Source of the DNA: Candidatus Margulisiibacteriota bacterium
Lineage (GTDB): Bacteria > Margulisbacteria > Termititenacia > Termititenacales > Termititenacaceae
Direction of reading: 5' to 3'
DNA: 6,583 nt
Assembly: GCA_031279615.1 (NCBI GenBank)
Contig: JAITIE010000001.1
Location: 1-6,583, forward strand
Both the position numbers and the translations under genes were made by a program. How positions within the stretch are numbered: position 1 is the first letter of the stretch; the number at the start of each line of letters is the position of its first letter. Shown piece by piece: positions 1 to 5,514 of this stretch. Under the pieces are notes generated by a model. That model was not told the DNA's origin. It saw only the letters and a program-made list of their open reading frames with translations, and made no database searches.

Positions 1-278
1 GTGTAATTATTGACCAGGGAGTCGATATTGCCCGCGCTCACGCAGAAAAAAAGATTGGGCTTGCCCAGCGCGGTGATGCTCCGCGGGTCTTTCCAGTCCG
101 GCTGGGGAATCAGGCCGACTTTGAAGCCGCGCGCCTCAAGGTACCGGCCAATCAACGCGGAGCCAAAACTGGGATGGTCGACATACGCGTCGCCGCTGAC
201 CAGAATAATATCCAGTGTGTCCCAGCCTAATTCTTTGGCTTCGGTCAGCGTGGTCGGCAAAAACTTAGCTAAAGACAT
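1..278 (-). CDS. ygiQ: YgiQ family (UPF0313) radical SAM protein, N-terminal part, runs off left edge
   Basis: Reading leftward from the ATG at 276-278 gives 92 residues with no stop before the window edge. The fragment begins [20 protein letters not shown] and continues with [25 protein letters not shown] and [17 protein letters not shown]. This is the characteristic N-terminus of YgiQ/UPF0313 proteins ([16 protein letters not shown], the IxQPDW block and an AGN-DS motif). In this family a radical SAM domain with a CxxxCxxC iron-sulfur motif follows further C-terminal, which lies outside the window; the biochemical role of the family is not firmly settled. An in-frame ATG at 303-305 would add nine residues (MFLLHNIRL). 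I prefer 278 because family members begin just before FLPTT, but neither start has a strong Shine-Dalgarno sequence. The gene is divergent from the HIT-like gene on its right. Family assignment is strong; the exact start is uncertain. Confidence 0.92.
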   Translation of the reverse strand, partial: MSLAKFLPTTLTEAKELGWDTLDIILVSGDAYVDHPSFGSALIGRYLEARGFKVGLIPQPDWKDPRSITALGKPNLFFCVSAGNIDSLVNNY

Positions 279-329
279 AAGCCTAATATTATGCAACAAA
301 AACATTTTTCTTACGATAGGTAGCTGGTT
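279..329. promoter_or_regulatory. Divergent intergenic region between ygiQ and the HIT-like gene
   Basis: These 51 bp must hold the translation signals for two divergent genes, and the promoters probably extend into the opposite coding regions. It is AT-rich, with TAATAT at 284-289 as a possible rightward -10 but no convincing -35 upstream. AGGTAG at 318-323 is the likely ribosome binding site of the rightward gene. If the ygiQ start is the upstream ATG (303-305), the gap shrinks to 24 bp. Confidence 0.35.
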
Positions 330-1385
330 ATGTTTAAGAAAGTTATCAGTCTGCCCGGGCAGAATATTTCCGGCTTGAGCAAAAGCCTGGAAGATATCCT
401 AGCCAAACAATCAGCCCAAGGGTTTATTTTGCCCGGCGGCTTTGTTCGCAAAAAAGTCATTCTCGCCAAGCATTATTTTAATGTAATCTATTCCGAGCCA
501 AGACATCGGCGGAAAGACCCGAATCTACTGCGTCAACACGGCATAATCGGCGCGCAGCAAAACTGTTTTTACGAATATATAAATTCCGACCTTGGCCGAA
601 AAAAATTACAGATCATCGACGCGGAGACTTTTAATAAACTAAGCCAAAAACACCGAAATAATTTACAGCCAGCGCATTTTCTAAATCCCGCTGAATTCAC
701 TATTCCCTTAAAATTATCCGGCCATAAAAACAATCAGCAGGATTTCTTAATGGGCGTCAATTACGCGCCGTTTGGGGCGGGACATTTTGTCGTTTGGACG
801 CCGGCGCAGAATACCACTGCCGGTCTCCTCACTTACCAGCAGGTTTATCAGGGAATAAATCAGCTTTATTGGGCGGACAGCTTGTTAAGCCAGATCGGAG
901 ATCCAGAATATCGGTTATTTTTCAATGCCCGCGGCACAGGCAATTCTTCAAATATTTTTCATTTTCAGGTCCTGCGGGAAAAGTTTCCAGTTTTTGCTCA
1001 GCTTAGCCGCTATTATCATCATAATGGTTCTGAAATAATTTATGTCAGCAGGCAAGCCTGGCCTTTCCAGGGATTTTTAGCACGCTACACTCTCGAGACC
1101 AAAAAAGCCGTGCTTGAAGCGTTGACCACACACATCAAACATTGGCTGAAGCAAAACCTTTCACATACCTTTAATCTATTAGCCCAATTCATGCCGGACG
1201 ACCGGCGTGAAATATTTTTTGTTAAGCGCAAGTCCAATTTAATTCATCTCCAAGGCATCAGTAATAGCTTTTCTGGTTATGAAGTGGCCGGAAATATTGT
1301 GGTAGAGGACATGCGGGAATATCAGAATTTTCCTGATAGGATCCGAAATATAGAATGGGACACGCGCCAGACCGGCAGCCCTTAA
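330..1385 (+). CDS. HIT-like protein related to DUF4922 / GDP-hexose phosphorylases (351 aa)
   Basis: Complete gene starting at ATG 330, preceded by AGGTAG at 318-323 with a six-base spacer. The clearest signature lies at residues about 197-213: [17 protein letters not shown], followed by KFPVF. This resembles the active-site region of DUF4922 proteins and GDP-hexose phosphorylases (VTC2-like), where a FYNG/FNSxG strand leads into HxHFQ and then a FPxE-like strand. Upstream, residues about 139-157 ([18 protein letters not shown]) match the position of the family's conserved N-P-F-P-x-x-x-x-H-x-x-x strand, and CFYEYIN at 79-85 sits where many members have a CxxC-like motif. The family fold is nucleotidyltransferase/hydrolase-like of the HIT superfamily. 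Here H211 would be the nucleophilic histidine, but the preceding histidine is isoleucine. Substrate cannot be told from sequence. The gene looks AT-richer than htpG. It converges on the tail-collar gene with about 48 bp between stops. Assignment rests on motif recall, so it is moderate only. Confidence 0.6.
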   Translation: MFKKVISLPGQNISGLSKSLEDILAKQSAQGFILPGGFVRKKVILAKHYFNVIYSEPRHRRKDPNLLRQHGIIGAQQNCFYEYINSDLGRKKLQIIDAETFNKLSQKHRNNLQPAHFLNPAEFTIPLKLSGHKNNQQDFLMGVNYAPFGAGHFVVWTPAQNTTAGLLTYQQVYQGINQLYWADSLLSQIGDPEYRLFFNARGTGNSSNIFHFQVLREKFPVFAQLSRYYHHNGSEIIYVSRQAWPFQGFLARYTLETKKAVLEALTTHIKHWLKQNLSHTFNLLAQFMPDDRREIFFVKRKSNLIHLQGISNSFSGYEVAGNIVVEDMREYQNFPDRIRNIEWDTRQTGSP

Positions 1386-1433
1386 GCGTTTCTTTATTTA
1401 CTACACGCGCTCTCTTGCTGTTCCTAAAATCAG

Positions 1434-2195
1434 CTAGGCTGCTTTGATTATATAAATCACCGTGTAATACACCGGCACAGTATTGATCGTGAGTGCACTG
1501 CCGGAACCGGTGCTGGCCGTCGATCCGGTAATACTGCCGCCGGTGATGCTGCCGGTAATCGTATGCGAATGCGAACCGCTTTCGGTAATATTTATATTGA
1601 CATCATGCGAGTGCGTAGCGTTTATAGAAACACCTTTGCATCCGCTAATATTTGTTTTACGTTCTCCATATGCTGGATCGTTCAATACATTTCCTGAATA
1701 ATCTCGGGATAAAATTCCTGAAGCAAAATCAATATTTATGCCGCTATTTGTAGCCCCATCGGTGATTACATAAGTGCTGAATTTTCCTTCTAATGTTTTG
1801 TTCCCAGTTGAGCCTGAAACGGTATGTGCATGCCCTCCGCTTTGATTTATCGAGAGTCCGTCCGTGGACAGATTACCCACAGACAGCCCCGTCGCTCCAT
1901 GATTGTGCTCCGGCAATTGCGCGGCGGTCACGCTCTGACTGTCCGCGCCACCGGCCGTGCCGGAACTCTCCGCGCCGCGCAAGAATTTACCCGTCAGATC
2001 CGGTATGAAGTTGTCAACGGCGTGATTGGCGGCATTGCAAACTTTCCAAATAGTTTTAAACTCCGCGCTGGTCGCGCCCCACGCTATGGAACTAAAAGTT
2101 AATATCGTCCCTTTCGGAAAAAAAGTTAAGTCCGTAATATCCGTTGCCAGTAAACGCTCGCCGCTTTTAACCTCTGCGTGTAATATTCTTGCCAT
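1434..2195 (-). CDS. Phage tail-collar-like / tail-fibre-like protein with four HxH motifs (253 aa)
   Basis: Complete leftward gene from ATG 2193-2195, with a strong Shine-Dalgarno GAGGGGG (2203-2209, complement) seven bases upstream. Residues about 27-75 (FPKGTILTF ... IPDLTGKFLRGA) form the tail-collar signature, in which a Pro-rich strand leads to PDLRGRF-like residues. The following AGGADSQSVTAAQLPEHNHG is typical of tail-fibre and 'microcystin-dependent' collar proteins, as is the closing VPVYYTVIYIIKAA. HxH pairs occur at H97/H99, H122/H124, H195/H197 and H209/H211; in phage fibre tips such pairs hold metal ions between the chains of a trimer. Gly/Ser/Thr-rich short repeats occupy residues about 212-235. 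No signal peptide is seen. Residues about 123-192 are encoded by an AT-richer stretch. No other structural phage gene is present. The protein could be a receptor-binding or surface-display protein of a phage-derived or domesticated particle, or a leftover from a prophage. The fold is well supported; its job in this cell is inference. Confidence 0.85.
   Translation of the reverse strand: MARILHAEVKSGERLLATDITDLTFFPKGTILTFSSIAWGATSAEFKTIWKVCNAANHAVDNFIPDLTGKFLRGAESSGTAGGADSQSVTAAQLPEHNHGATGLSVGNLSTDGLSINQSGGHAHTVSGSTGNKTLEGKFSTYVITDGATNSGINIDFASGILSRDYSGNVLNDPAYGERKTNISGCKGVSINATHSHDVNINITESGSHSHTITGSITGGSITGSTASTGSGSALTINTVPVYYTVIYIIKAA
1525..1563. repeat. Three imperfect 12-bp repeats inside the tail-collar gene
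   Basis: On the plus strand the units are CCGGTAATACTG (1525-1536), CCGGTGATGCTG (1540-1551, after an extra CCG) and CCGGTAATCGTA (1552-1563). Read on the coding strand they encode the ITGSITGGSITGS stretch near the C-terminus. Such short Gly/Ser/Thr repeats are common in fibre proteins and can change number by slippage. Confidence 0.6.
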
Positions 2196-2222
2196 AAATA
2201 TACCCCCTCTTTTTTATTCTGC

Positions 2223-2247
2223 TCCATTTATGCACTCCATATAAGGA
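2223..2247. repeat. Left arm of a 25-bp inverted repeat, containing an operator-like palindrome
   Basis: This segment matches the reverse complement of 2280-2304 at 22 of 25 positions, the differences being at 2231, 2239 and 2244. It contains TCCATATAAGGA at 2236-2247, a near-palindrome that recurs in related form at 2280-2291 and 2336-2347. The outer part (TCCATTTA and GCAC) is not itself palindromic, which shows that the two arms really are inverted relative to each other. Confidence 0.8.
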
Positions 2248-2255
2248 ACAAGAAC

Positions 2256-2283
2256 AGTATAGCACAAAATATTCATAAGTCCA
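2256..2283 (-). promoter_or_regulatory. Candidate promoter of the tail-collar gene
   Basis: On the minus strand an extended -10 element, TGC followed by TATACT (TATACT at 2256-2261), has a 16-base spacer to TGGACT at 2278-2283 as the -35 (four of six matches to TTGACA). Transcription would begin near 2249, giving a leader of about 53 nt that contains the strong Shine-Dalgarno. The -35 overlaps one operator-like palindrome (2280-2291) and the predicted start point abuts another (2236-2247), so a bound repressor would be expected to block it. Prediction from sequence only. Confidence 0.45.
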
Positions 2284-2304
2284 TATACGGAGTGCGTAAA
2301 TGGA
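2280..2304. repeat. Right arm of the 25-bp inverted repeat, containing an operator-like palindrome
   Basis: Partner of the arm at 2223-2247, separated from it by 32 bp that contain the candidate promoter of the tail-collar gene. It begins with the near-palindrome TCCATATACGGA (2280-2291) and ends with TAAATGGA (2297-2304). The arrangement suggests two protein-binding sites flanking a promoter rather than an RNA hairpin, though a long hairpin in a transcript is also possible. Confidence 0.8.
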
Positions 2305-2333
2305 ATGAAAGGCAAAATAAATGGTTATATCAT

Positions 2334-2349
2334 GTTCCATATATGGAAC
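2334..2349. promoter_or_regulatory. Perfect 16-bp palindrome at the regulator start, likely operator
   Basis: GTTCCATATATGGAAC is a perfect palindrome. Its core, TCCATATATGGA, matches the two near-palindromes at 2236-2247 and 2280-2291 except for the ninth base of the 12-mer. The likely ATG of the XRE regulator (2343-2345) lies inside it, so binding of the regulator here would give direct autoregulation. As RNA it could form a six-base-pair stem with the AUG at the edge of the loop. Confidence 0.65.
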
Positions 2350-2570
2350 GAAAACGCAAAACAAAATCTGAAATAAACGCGCGTATTGGCAGAAAAATAA
2401 CCAAGCTGCGCGAGGCCAAAGGAATTAATCAGGAAAGATTTGCCTACGAAAATGACCTCGCTAAATCAACCGTTGCCCGCATTGAGCAGGGTGTGGTCGA
2501 CGCCCGCATTTCCAATCTGGAGCGCATCGCCAAGGGGCTGGAAATCAGCCTGTCTGAGCTTTTGCGCTAA
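2343..2570 (+). CDS. Small XRE/Cro-type helix-turn-helix regulator (75 aa)
   Basis: Starting at ATG 2343 the product is 75 residues, almost entirely one HTH_3 domain: IGRKITKLREAKGINQERF (helices 1-2), then the recognition helix around KSTVARIEQG at 41-50, then ISNLERIAKGLEISLSELL. A short basic segment (MERKRKTK) precedes it. The size and layout match Cro/CI-like repressors and the controller (C) proteins of restriction-modification systems, which bind palindromes upstream of their own gene. No restriction-modification genes are in the window. A GTG at 2292 in the same frame would add 17 residues, but these (RKWNERQNKWLYHVPY) do not look like part of the domain. Neither start has a proper Shine-Dalgarno, so the gene may be translated from a very short leader. 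It is divergent from the tail-collar gene, and the shared intergenic region carries the three palindromes it most likely binds. DNA binding is near certain; the target is inference. Confidence 0.85.
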   Translation: MERKRKTKSEINARIGRKITKLREAKGINQERFAYENDLAKSTVARIEQGVVDARISNLERIAKGLEISLSELLR

Positions 2571-2583
2571 ACAAGCGGCGGCT

Positions 2584-2611
2584 TTGCGATTTGTCTTTTA
2601 TCCATTATAAT
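2584..2611 (+). promoter_or_regulatory. Candidate sigma-70-type promoter of the htpG operon
   Basis: A perfect -10 hexamer TATAAT lies at 2606-2611, with TTGCGA at 2584-2589 as a partial -35 (16-base spacer). Transcription would start near 2618, about 35 bases before the htpG start codon. The -35 sits just after the stop codon of the XRE gene. I see no CIRCE-type inverted repeat (the HrcA operator) around it, so heat-shock control by HrcA is not supported. Confidence 0.6.
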
Positions 2612-2636
2612 TTTAGCCTGTTTTTATTTTAAACAT

Positions 2637-2643
2637 AGAGGAG
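2637..2643 (+). promoter_or_regulatory. Ribosome binding site of htpG, fixes the GTG start
   Basis: AGAGGAG is a strong Shine-Dalgarno, nine bases before the GTG at 2653-2655. No ATG lies at a suitable distance in this frame, and the following residues (SAEKFEFKTEVNQLL) match the usual HtpG N-terminus, so GTG is the start. Confidence 0.85.
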
Positions 2644-2652
2644 TGAGTTTTC

Positions 2653-4545
2653 GTGTCTGCCGAAAAATTTGAGTTTAAGACCGAAGTCAATCAACTGCTG
2701 GAGCTGGTGATCCACTCGTTGTATTCGCACCGCGAAATATTCCTGCGCGAGTTGATTTCCAACGCCTCGGACGCGCTGGACAAACTGCGTTTCGCGGCGT
2801 TGCAAAATAAAGACCTGCTCGGCGACAGCACGGAACTGCGCATTAAAATTTTCCGCGACGACAAAGCTGGCGTTCTGACAATCACGGACAACGGCATCGG
2901 CATGACGCGCGAGGAACTGGCCGCTAATCTCGGCACCATCGCCCGCAGCGGCACCAAAGAATTTGTCGAGCAGATCAAAAAAGCCAAGGACGGCCCGGAG
3001 CTGATCGGACAGTTTGGCGTGGGCTTTTATTCGGCGTTTATGGTGGCGGATAAAGTCACCGTCCACTCCAAAACGGCTGACGGCGCGGCGGCCAGCTGGA
3101 CATCCGCCGGACAGGGCAGTTATGAGCTGGGCGGATCCGTCAAAACCACGCGCGGCACGGAAATAATTTTGCAGCTCAAAAAAGAAGCCAGAGAATATCT
3201 CGATGAATACACTATCCGCCAGTTGATTAAAAAATATTCTGATTATGTGGACTATCCGATTTATATGGACATTGAGCGCGAGGAAACGCCCAAAGATAAA
3301 GACGGCAAGCCGCTGGAAAACGCCAAGCCGGAGAAAAAGATTGTCGAGGAAAAATTAAATTCGCAAAAGGCGCTCTGGACCAAAAGCAAAAACGATATTA
3401 AGCCGGAGGAATACGAGGATTTTTACAAACATATCGCGCACAGTTACGACAAGCCGCTGGAAATAATCCATTACGCCGCCGAGGGCGCCAGCGAATTCAG
3501 GGCTTTGCTGTACATACCTGAGCGCGCGCCGTTTGATTTGTTCACCAAGGAGCATGCGCTGGGTTTAAATCTCTACATCAAGCGCGTTTTCATCATGCAT
3601 GACTGCCAGAAATTGATACCGGAATATCTGCGCTTCCTGAAAGGCGTGGTGGATTCCAGCGACCTGCCGCTCAATGTGTCGCGGGAAATTTTGCAGGAAG
3701 ACGCGCAGCTGGAAAAAATCAAGAAAAACATCACCAAAAAAATTCTGAGCGCGCTTAAAACCATGCGGGACAAGGAGCCGGAAAAATATTTGAAATTTTA
3801 TAAAGAATTTGGCGCGGCGCTCAAAGAAGGCCTGCATTACGATTACGAAAATAAAGACGCTCTGGCGGATTTATTGCTGTTTACGACCAGCAAGTCGGAG
3901 AAATTCCGCAGTCTGGCCGAATACGTCAAAGATATGCCGCGCGGCCAAAAAGATATTTATTACCTCGTCAGCGAGACGCGCGGACAGGCTCTCGCTTCGC
4001 CGCATCTCGGCGCGTTTAAAACTCAGAATTATGAAGTGCTTTTCCTGCACGATATTGTCGACGAGTTCGTGATCCCGCAGCTCTATGAATATCAGGGTAA
4101 AAAACTGCAGGCCATTGACAAAGCGGATCTGGAGCTCGGTGATAAAAAAGAAACAGAAACCAAACTAAAAGCGGCGGCGGAAAAATTCAGCGGTCTGCTG
4201 GATAAGCTCAAAGCCGCTTTGCCGGACAAAGTGCAGGATGTGCGTTTTTCCGCCAGACTGACCGACAGTCCCTGCTGTCTGGCCGCCGGCGCGGACGCTC
4301 TGTCGCCGCAAATGCTCAAAATGTTTAAGTCCATGGGACAGGAAGTTCCGGAGCAGAAAAAAATTTTAGAATTAAATCCCGAACATCCGTTGATCCAGAA
4401 ATTGCAAAACGCCGCGCCGGAAAAATTGGGCGGCTTGGCCAAATTGCTATACGGACAGGCCGTCATCGCCGACGGCGGCAAACTCGACGATCCGCTGGAT
4501 TTCGCTCAGCAGCTCAATGAACTACTGCTGCAGGCCGCGGGTTAA
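2653..4545 (+). CDS. htpG: Chaperone protein HtpG (bacterial Hsp90), 630 aa
   Basis: Full-length bacterial Hsp90, an ATP-dependent homodimeric cytosolic chaperone; the E. coli protein is 624 residues. The N-terminal GHKL ATPase domain shows ELISNASDALDKLRF, with catalytic E33 and Mg-binding N37, then ITDNGIGM with D79 contacting adenine, and GQFGVGFYSAF at 119-129 forming the ATP lid region. A short charged segment follows the N domain at about 208-235 (KDKDGKPLENAKPEKK), far shorter than the eukaryotic linker. The middle domain has RAPFDLF, LYIKRVFIMHDCQKLIPEYL and LNVSREILQ, where R344 corresponds to the arginine that contacts the ATP gamma-phosphate. The C-terminal dimerisation region contains RLTDSPCCLAAG and ELNPEHPLIQKL. 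Nothing appears broken. It is the first gene of a tight operon and has its own promoter and Shine-Dalgarno. Confidence 0.98.
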   Translation: MSAEKFEFKTEVNQLLELVIHSLYSHREIFLRELISNASDALDKLRFAALQNKDLLGDSTELRIKIFRDDKAGVLTITDNGIGMTREELAANLGTIARSGTKEFVEQIKKAKDGPELIGQFGVGFYSAFMVADKVTVHSKTADGAAASWTSAGQGSYELGGSVKTTRGTEIILQLKKEAREYLDEYTIRQLIKKYSDYVDYPIYMDIEREETPKDKDGKPLENAKPEKKIVEEKLNSQKALWTKSKNDIKPEEYEDFYKHIAHSYDKPLEIIHYAAEGASEFRALLYIPERAPFDLFTKEHALGLNLYIKRVFIMHDCQKLIPEYLRFLKGVVDSSDLPLNVSREILQEDAQLEKIKKNITKKILSALKTMRDKEPEKYLKFYKEFGAALKEGLHYDYENKDALADLLLFTTSKSEKFRSLAEYVKDMPRGQKDIYYLVSETRGQALASPHLGAFKTQNYEVLFLHDIVDEFVIPQLYEYQGKKLQAIDKADLELGDKKETETKLKAAAEKFSGLLDKLKAALPDKVQDVRFSARLTDSPCCLAAGADALSPQMLKMFKSMGQEVPEQKKILELNPEHPLIQKLQNAAPEKLGGLAKLLYGQAVIADGGKLDDPLDFAQQLNELLLQAAG

Positions 4546-4548
4546 ATT

Positions 4549-5514
4549 ATGGACAAGACCAGCCAAATTTTAAATTTATTGGAAAACACCAAGTTTAGTT
4601 CGGAAAACGATTTGGCAGTCCTGCAAATCGGCCTGGATTTGCTTTTCAAAAAAAGTCAGAAACTCTGGGAAAAAGGCTCGGCGGAACGCGGTGTTTTTCT
4701 GGAAATGCTCGCCGGTAAAACCGCGCTGTCGCGCGAAGCGTGGCAAAAAAACAAAGGTTTGGAAGCTCTGGTCAGCTTCGCGCAGGGTTGTCTGCTGATA
4801 ACTCTTTCCCTGCTCAACGGTGTTGGCCGCTCGCCCATCGCCATACAAAAAACGGACAGCGGCTACAAAGTGAAAATCTTGAGTAAATTGCAAAGCCTCG
4901 TTATCACGCCCGGGCTTTACGACGCCGAGACCGAAAAACTGGTGCGCGAGTTTAAACATTCTTTTTTCGGCGCGGCGGCGGACGCGTCTTTCGGTAAAAA
5001 CGATCTGGCGGTCATCAAAGAAACTTTCAAAGAAACCACCGCCCGTCTGAAAAGCGAGAAAGCCTTTATGGAAAGAACGGCGGAAAATCCACTGCGTATT
5101 TTTGACCAAAATATCAGCGCGGAAAATCTGGCTAGCGGCTTATTTCTGATCATTTCCGCCCTGCCGGCGGAAACCATGAATACTCTGCTGCTGCAAATCG
5201 GCTCTTATCTGCCGGCAGAGCTGGAAGAAAAAACCGAAGAACGCCTGTCCGTCAATGTGCGCGCTTATCTGACCACCAGCGCCCAAGACTTGCCGGAACT
5301 TTTTAAAAAAACCCGTCTGCTGTTGAAACTTTATTCCGGCCGCCAAAAAAACATCATCTCTATCATTGTCCGTGAAAAAGTCCGCGACTTTTTTTACAAA
5401 TTGCTGGAAAACACTGACGTCAAACGGCAGATCGAAAATAATCTGCTCGCCACGGCCAAAGAACAGCTGGAACTGCGCATTAAAATCCTCGAAGGACTGT
5501 TGAAACTTTTATGA
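4549..5514 (+). CDS. Unrecognised helical protein between htpG and the flavoprotein gene (321 aa)
   Basis: I do not recognise this family. The start ATG at 4549 lies three bases after the htpG stop and has no clear Shine-Dalgarno, so translation probably depends on ribosomes finishing htpG. The protein is rich in Leu, Lys, Glu and Ala and looks almost wholly alpha-helical. It has one Cys (C81), no signal peptide and no obvious metal or nucleotide motif. Two hydrophobic segments stand out: residues about 72-90 (EALVSFAQGCLLITLSLLN) and 195-220 (ASGLFLIISALPAE onward). They are interrupted by small or polar residues and look more like buried amphipathic helices than membrane spans. The C-terminus (about 265-321) is a charged heptad-like helix that could be a coiled coil. 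Its stop overlaps the start of the next gene. Placement suggests a role linked to the chaperone or the flavoenzyme, but no function can be assigned. Confidence 0.85.
   Translation: MDKTSQILNLLENTKFSSENDLAVLQIGLDLLFKKSQKLWEKGSAERGVFLEMLAGKTALSREAWQKNKGLEALVSFAQGCLLITLSLLNGVGRSPIAIQKTDSGYKVKILSKLQSLVITPGLYDAETEKLVREFKHSFFGAAADASFGKNDLAVIKETFKETTARLKSEKAFMERTAENPLRIFDQNISAENLASGLFLIISALPAETMNTLLLQIGSYLPAELEEKTEERLSVNVRAYLTTSAQDLPELFKKTRLLLKLYSGRQKNIISIIVREKVRDFFYKLLENTDVKRQIENNLLATAKEQLELRIKILEGLLKLL

Noticed and set aside
10..378. 122-codon rightward open frame over the left edge
   Set aside because: It lies antisense to the clear YgiQ N-terminus and shows no family motif; its end overlaps the start of the HIT-like gene in another frame.
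1431..1441. Small hairpin CAGC-TAG-GCTG between the convergent genes as a bidirectional terminator
   Set aside because: The stem has only four pairs, there is no clean T-tract on either strand, and it overlaps the stop codon of the tail-collar gene.
1434..1850. Possible diversity-generating retroelement target (variable C-terminus of a tail protein)
   Set aside because: No reverse transcriptase, no template repeat copy and no adenine-targeted variable repeat can be seen in the window. The C-terminus is of collar type, not the C-type-lectin type.
1824..2102. Rightward open frames opposite the tail-collar gene
   Set aside because: The minus-strand frame has a strong ribosome binding site and a recognisable fold; the plus-strand frames have neither.
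2223..2304. Inverted repeat as a MITE or insertion-sequence remnant
   Set aside because: No flanking target-site duplication or transposase is visible, and the arms contain the same palindrome found again at 2334-2349, which fits regulator binding sites better.
2292..2342. GTG start that would extend the XRE regulator by 17 residues
   Set aside because: The extra residues do not belong to the HTH domain, and the purines before the GTG (ACGGA) abut it without a spacer. The ATG at 2343 is preferred, though not proven.
2571..2652. CIRCE heat-shock operator before htpG
   Set aside because: No TTAGCACTC-N9-GAGTGCTAA-like inverted repeat is present.
2629..3066. Leftward open frame opposite the start of htpG
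   Set aside because: It mirrors the conserved HtpG ATPase domain in antisense and is explained by the codon bias of htpG. The same applies to the other antisense frames at 3355-3837, 4092-4481, 4576-5346 and 5555-6247.
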